NCBI GenBank assembly: GCA_021324365.1
Contig: JAJPJE010000068.1
Coordinates: 1 to 64,000, forward strand
Reading direction: 5' to 3'
Source: Terriglobia bacterium
GTDB lineage: Bacteria > Acidobacteriota > Terriglobia > Terriglobales > Acidobacteriaceae
DNA length: 64,000 nucleotides
Shown: positions 62,535 to 64,000 of the stretch, piece by piece
How the letters are laid out: each line of letters starts with the position of its first letter
Numbering within the stretch: position 1 is the first letter of the stretch
Notes under the pieces: model-generated
Told to the model about the DNA's origin: nothing
Database searches by the model: none
What the model saw: only the letters and a program-made list of their open reading frames with translations
Position numbers and translations under genes: made by a program

Positions 62535-64000
62535 ATGACGAGCTTCAACGAACATTTCGACGTAGTCGTGGTCGGCGCCGGGCACGCGGGTTGCGAAGCC
62601 GCTATGGCTGCCGCGCGAATGGGCCTGAAGACTGCGCTGCTTACTCTGAATGTAGACCTCATCGCGCAGATGTCATGTAATCCGGCGGTGGGTGGTATCG
62701 CCAAGGGACACCTGGTACGCGAAGTCGATGCCCTGGGCGGCATCATGGGCGAGGTTACGGATGCCGTCGGTATCCAGTTTCGCTTACTGAATACATCCCG
62801 CGGACCGGCGGTCTGGTCTCCACGAGCACAGTGCGACAAACAAGCATATCGGCTGAAGATGCGCGAGGTCTTGGAGTCGCAGTCGAATCTCAAAATCAAG
62901 CAGGCGGAAGTCGCCGATTTAATTCTGGAACCGTCAGGAATCAGTGCTTACGAACCAGCCAATGATGGTTCCTCCGACAACTCGCGTCTGCGCGCCCGCG
63001 GAATCGTTCTTCGTGACGGCCGGCGAATCGGCGCCGAAGCTGTAGTTATCACGACCGGCACATTCCTGAACGGCCTCATTCATTGTGGAGAGCAGCAGTA
63101 TCCCGCGGGACGCAGTGGAGAGCCGCCGTCCCAATTGCTTGGCGAGTCGCTGCGACGCATCGGTTTCCGTGTGGTCCGTCTCAAGACAGGCACACCGCCG
63201 CGTCTCGATGGCCGCACGATCGACTGGTCGCGCTTCACCTTGCAACGCGGGGATGAAGACCCCACGCCATTCAGCTTCCGCACGGAGCGAGTAGCTCATC
63301 ACGATTCGCAGGTGCCGTGCTACATCGCGTTCACGACTGACGAAACACATCGTGTCATTCGTGAAAACGTAAACCGCTCGCCAATGTACAGCGGGCAGAT
63401 CAAGTCCATTGGCCCGCGGTATTGCCCTTCGATCGAAGACAAGATCGTCAAGTTTCCGGACAAGCTGACGCATCAGCTCTACCTCGAACCCGAGGGCTTG
63501 AGCACACACGAGATCTACGTCAACGGCATGAGCACGTCACTTCCTGTCGATGTGCAACTGGCGATGATTGCGTCCATTCCCGGCCTCGAAAAAGCGGAGA
63601 TGATGCGCCCGGGATATGCAATCGAATACGACTCTGTCGACCCCACCGAACTTACGCGAACACTGGAAACGAAGAAAATCGCGCGACTCTACCTGGCGGG
63701 CCAGATCAACGGTACGAGCGGGTATGAGGAAGCTGCCTGCCAGGGAATCATGGCGGGCATCAACGCGACACTCGCGATCAGGCGCGAAGAACCGCTGGTG
63801 CTCGACCGCACCGAAGCGTATACGGCCATTCTGATCGATGACCTCATCAGCAAAGGCACCAATGAACCATACCGAATGTTCACGTCGCGAGCAGAATTCC
63901 GGTTGCATCTCCGAATCGATAATGCCGACCGCCGGCTGACACCGCATGGACGTCGAGTAGGACTGATCTCCGACGCCGCCTGGGCAGGATATCTCGCGAA
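62535..64000 (+). CDS. mnmG: tRNA uridine-5-carboxymethylaminomethyl modification enzyme MnmG (3'-partial)
   Basis: With MnmE, MnmG adds the carboxymethylaminomethyl group to the wobble uridine of several tRNAs, using FAD. From ATG 62535 the frame stays open to the window edge (488 codons). The FAD motif [20 protein letters not shown] starts near residue 11. [53 protein letters not shown] and [20 protein letters not shown] are family blocks. The C-terminal part lies beyond the window. Confidence 0.97.
   Translation, partial: MTSFNEHFDVVVVGAGHAGCEAAMAAARMGLKTALLTLNVDLIAQMSCNPAVGGIAKGHLVREVDALGGIMGEVTDAVGIQFRLLNTSRGPAVWSPRAQCDKQAYRLKMREVLESQSNLKIKQAEVADLILEPSGISAYEPANDGSSDNSRLRARGIVLRDGRRIGAEAVVITTGTFLNGLIHCGEQQYPAGRSGEPPSQLLGESLRRIGFRVVRLKTGTPPRLDGRTIDWSRFTLQRGDEDPTPFSFRTERVAHHDSQVPCYIAFTTDETHRVIRENVNRSPMYSGQIKSIGPRYCPSIEDKIVKFPDKLTHQLYLEPEGLSTHEIYVNGMSTSLPVDVQLAMIASIPGLEKAEMMRPGYAIEYDSVDPTELTRTLETKKIARLYLAGQINGTSGYEEAACQGIMAGINATLAIRREEPLVLDRTEAYTAILIDDLISKGTNEPYRMFTSRAEFRLHLRIDNADRRLTPHGRRVGLISDAAWAGYLA

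Overview
The window is a chromosomal stretch of a Gram-negative bacterium of moderately high GC content. It holds about sixty protein genes, one tRNA-Ser(GCT), several clear terminators and many short intergenic inverted repeats. The gene set (two-domain ThyX, OmpH, TonB receptor, DUF4097-like and TPR exported proteins, HslUV, many orphan secreted proteins) suggests an Acidobacteriota, probably a Terriglobia-like lineage. This is inference from gene style; there is no rRNA in the window. I see no transposase, integrase, phage genes or CRISPR array, so this is core chromosome with some decayed or shortened genes.

Layout. 1-5 kb: 5'-cut hemB, a broken VOC-domain remnant, then lpdA, lipB and a 2-oxoacid dehydrogenase E1-alpha gene, a lipoate-linked cluster. 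5-8.1 kb (minus): cdaA, cdaR, glmM, the conserved c-di-AMP/amino-sugar operon. 8.2-13.7 kb: LolA-like protein, two-domain ThyX-like protein, TPR protein, BtuB-like TonB receptor. 13.8-16.5 kb: a signal-less sugar-binding-protein homologue behind a palindromic operator, then a glutamine synthetase with its terminator. 16.5-24.5 kb: shortened lipocalin-like protein, unknown gene, dxs, macro-domain protein, membrane protein, a glycogen-debranching-type glycosidase and an enolase-superfamily enzyme. 24.5-32.8 kb: tRNA-Ser, an unusual hydrogenase-protease homologue, GH3 glycosidase, cupin, M49-like peptidase, DinB, SpoIIE phosphatase and a TPR metalloprotease.

32.8-48.5 kb: M1 aminopeptidase, ABM protein, DUF4097-like protein, YbaK deacylase, an epimerase / coiled-coil / metallo-hydrolase operon, Ser/Thr kinase, DUF892 ferritin-like protein, FN3 lipoprotein, hslV - mini-DUF3052 - hslU, DUF2207 membrane protein and an MFS carrier. 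48.5-54.7 kb: kbl and tdh (threonine breakdown), two paralogous membrane proteins, a hyuB-type hydrolase, a stand-alone 16-codon lysine-rich micropeptide unit and a MerR regulator. 54.7-64 kb: pyrR-pyrB-pyrC, ompH, a secreted protein, thrS, two small membrane proteins and a 3'-cut mnmG.

The features most worth following up are the self-contained micropeptide unit near 54 kb, the in-frame-shortened DUF3052 gene between hslV and hslU, the long N-terminal extension ahead of the HslV catalytic threonine, and the recurrent families of imperfect intergenic inverted repeats.
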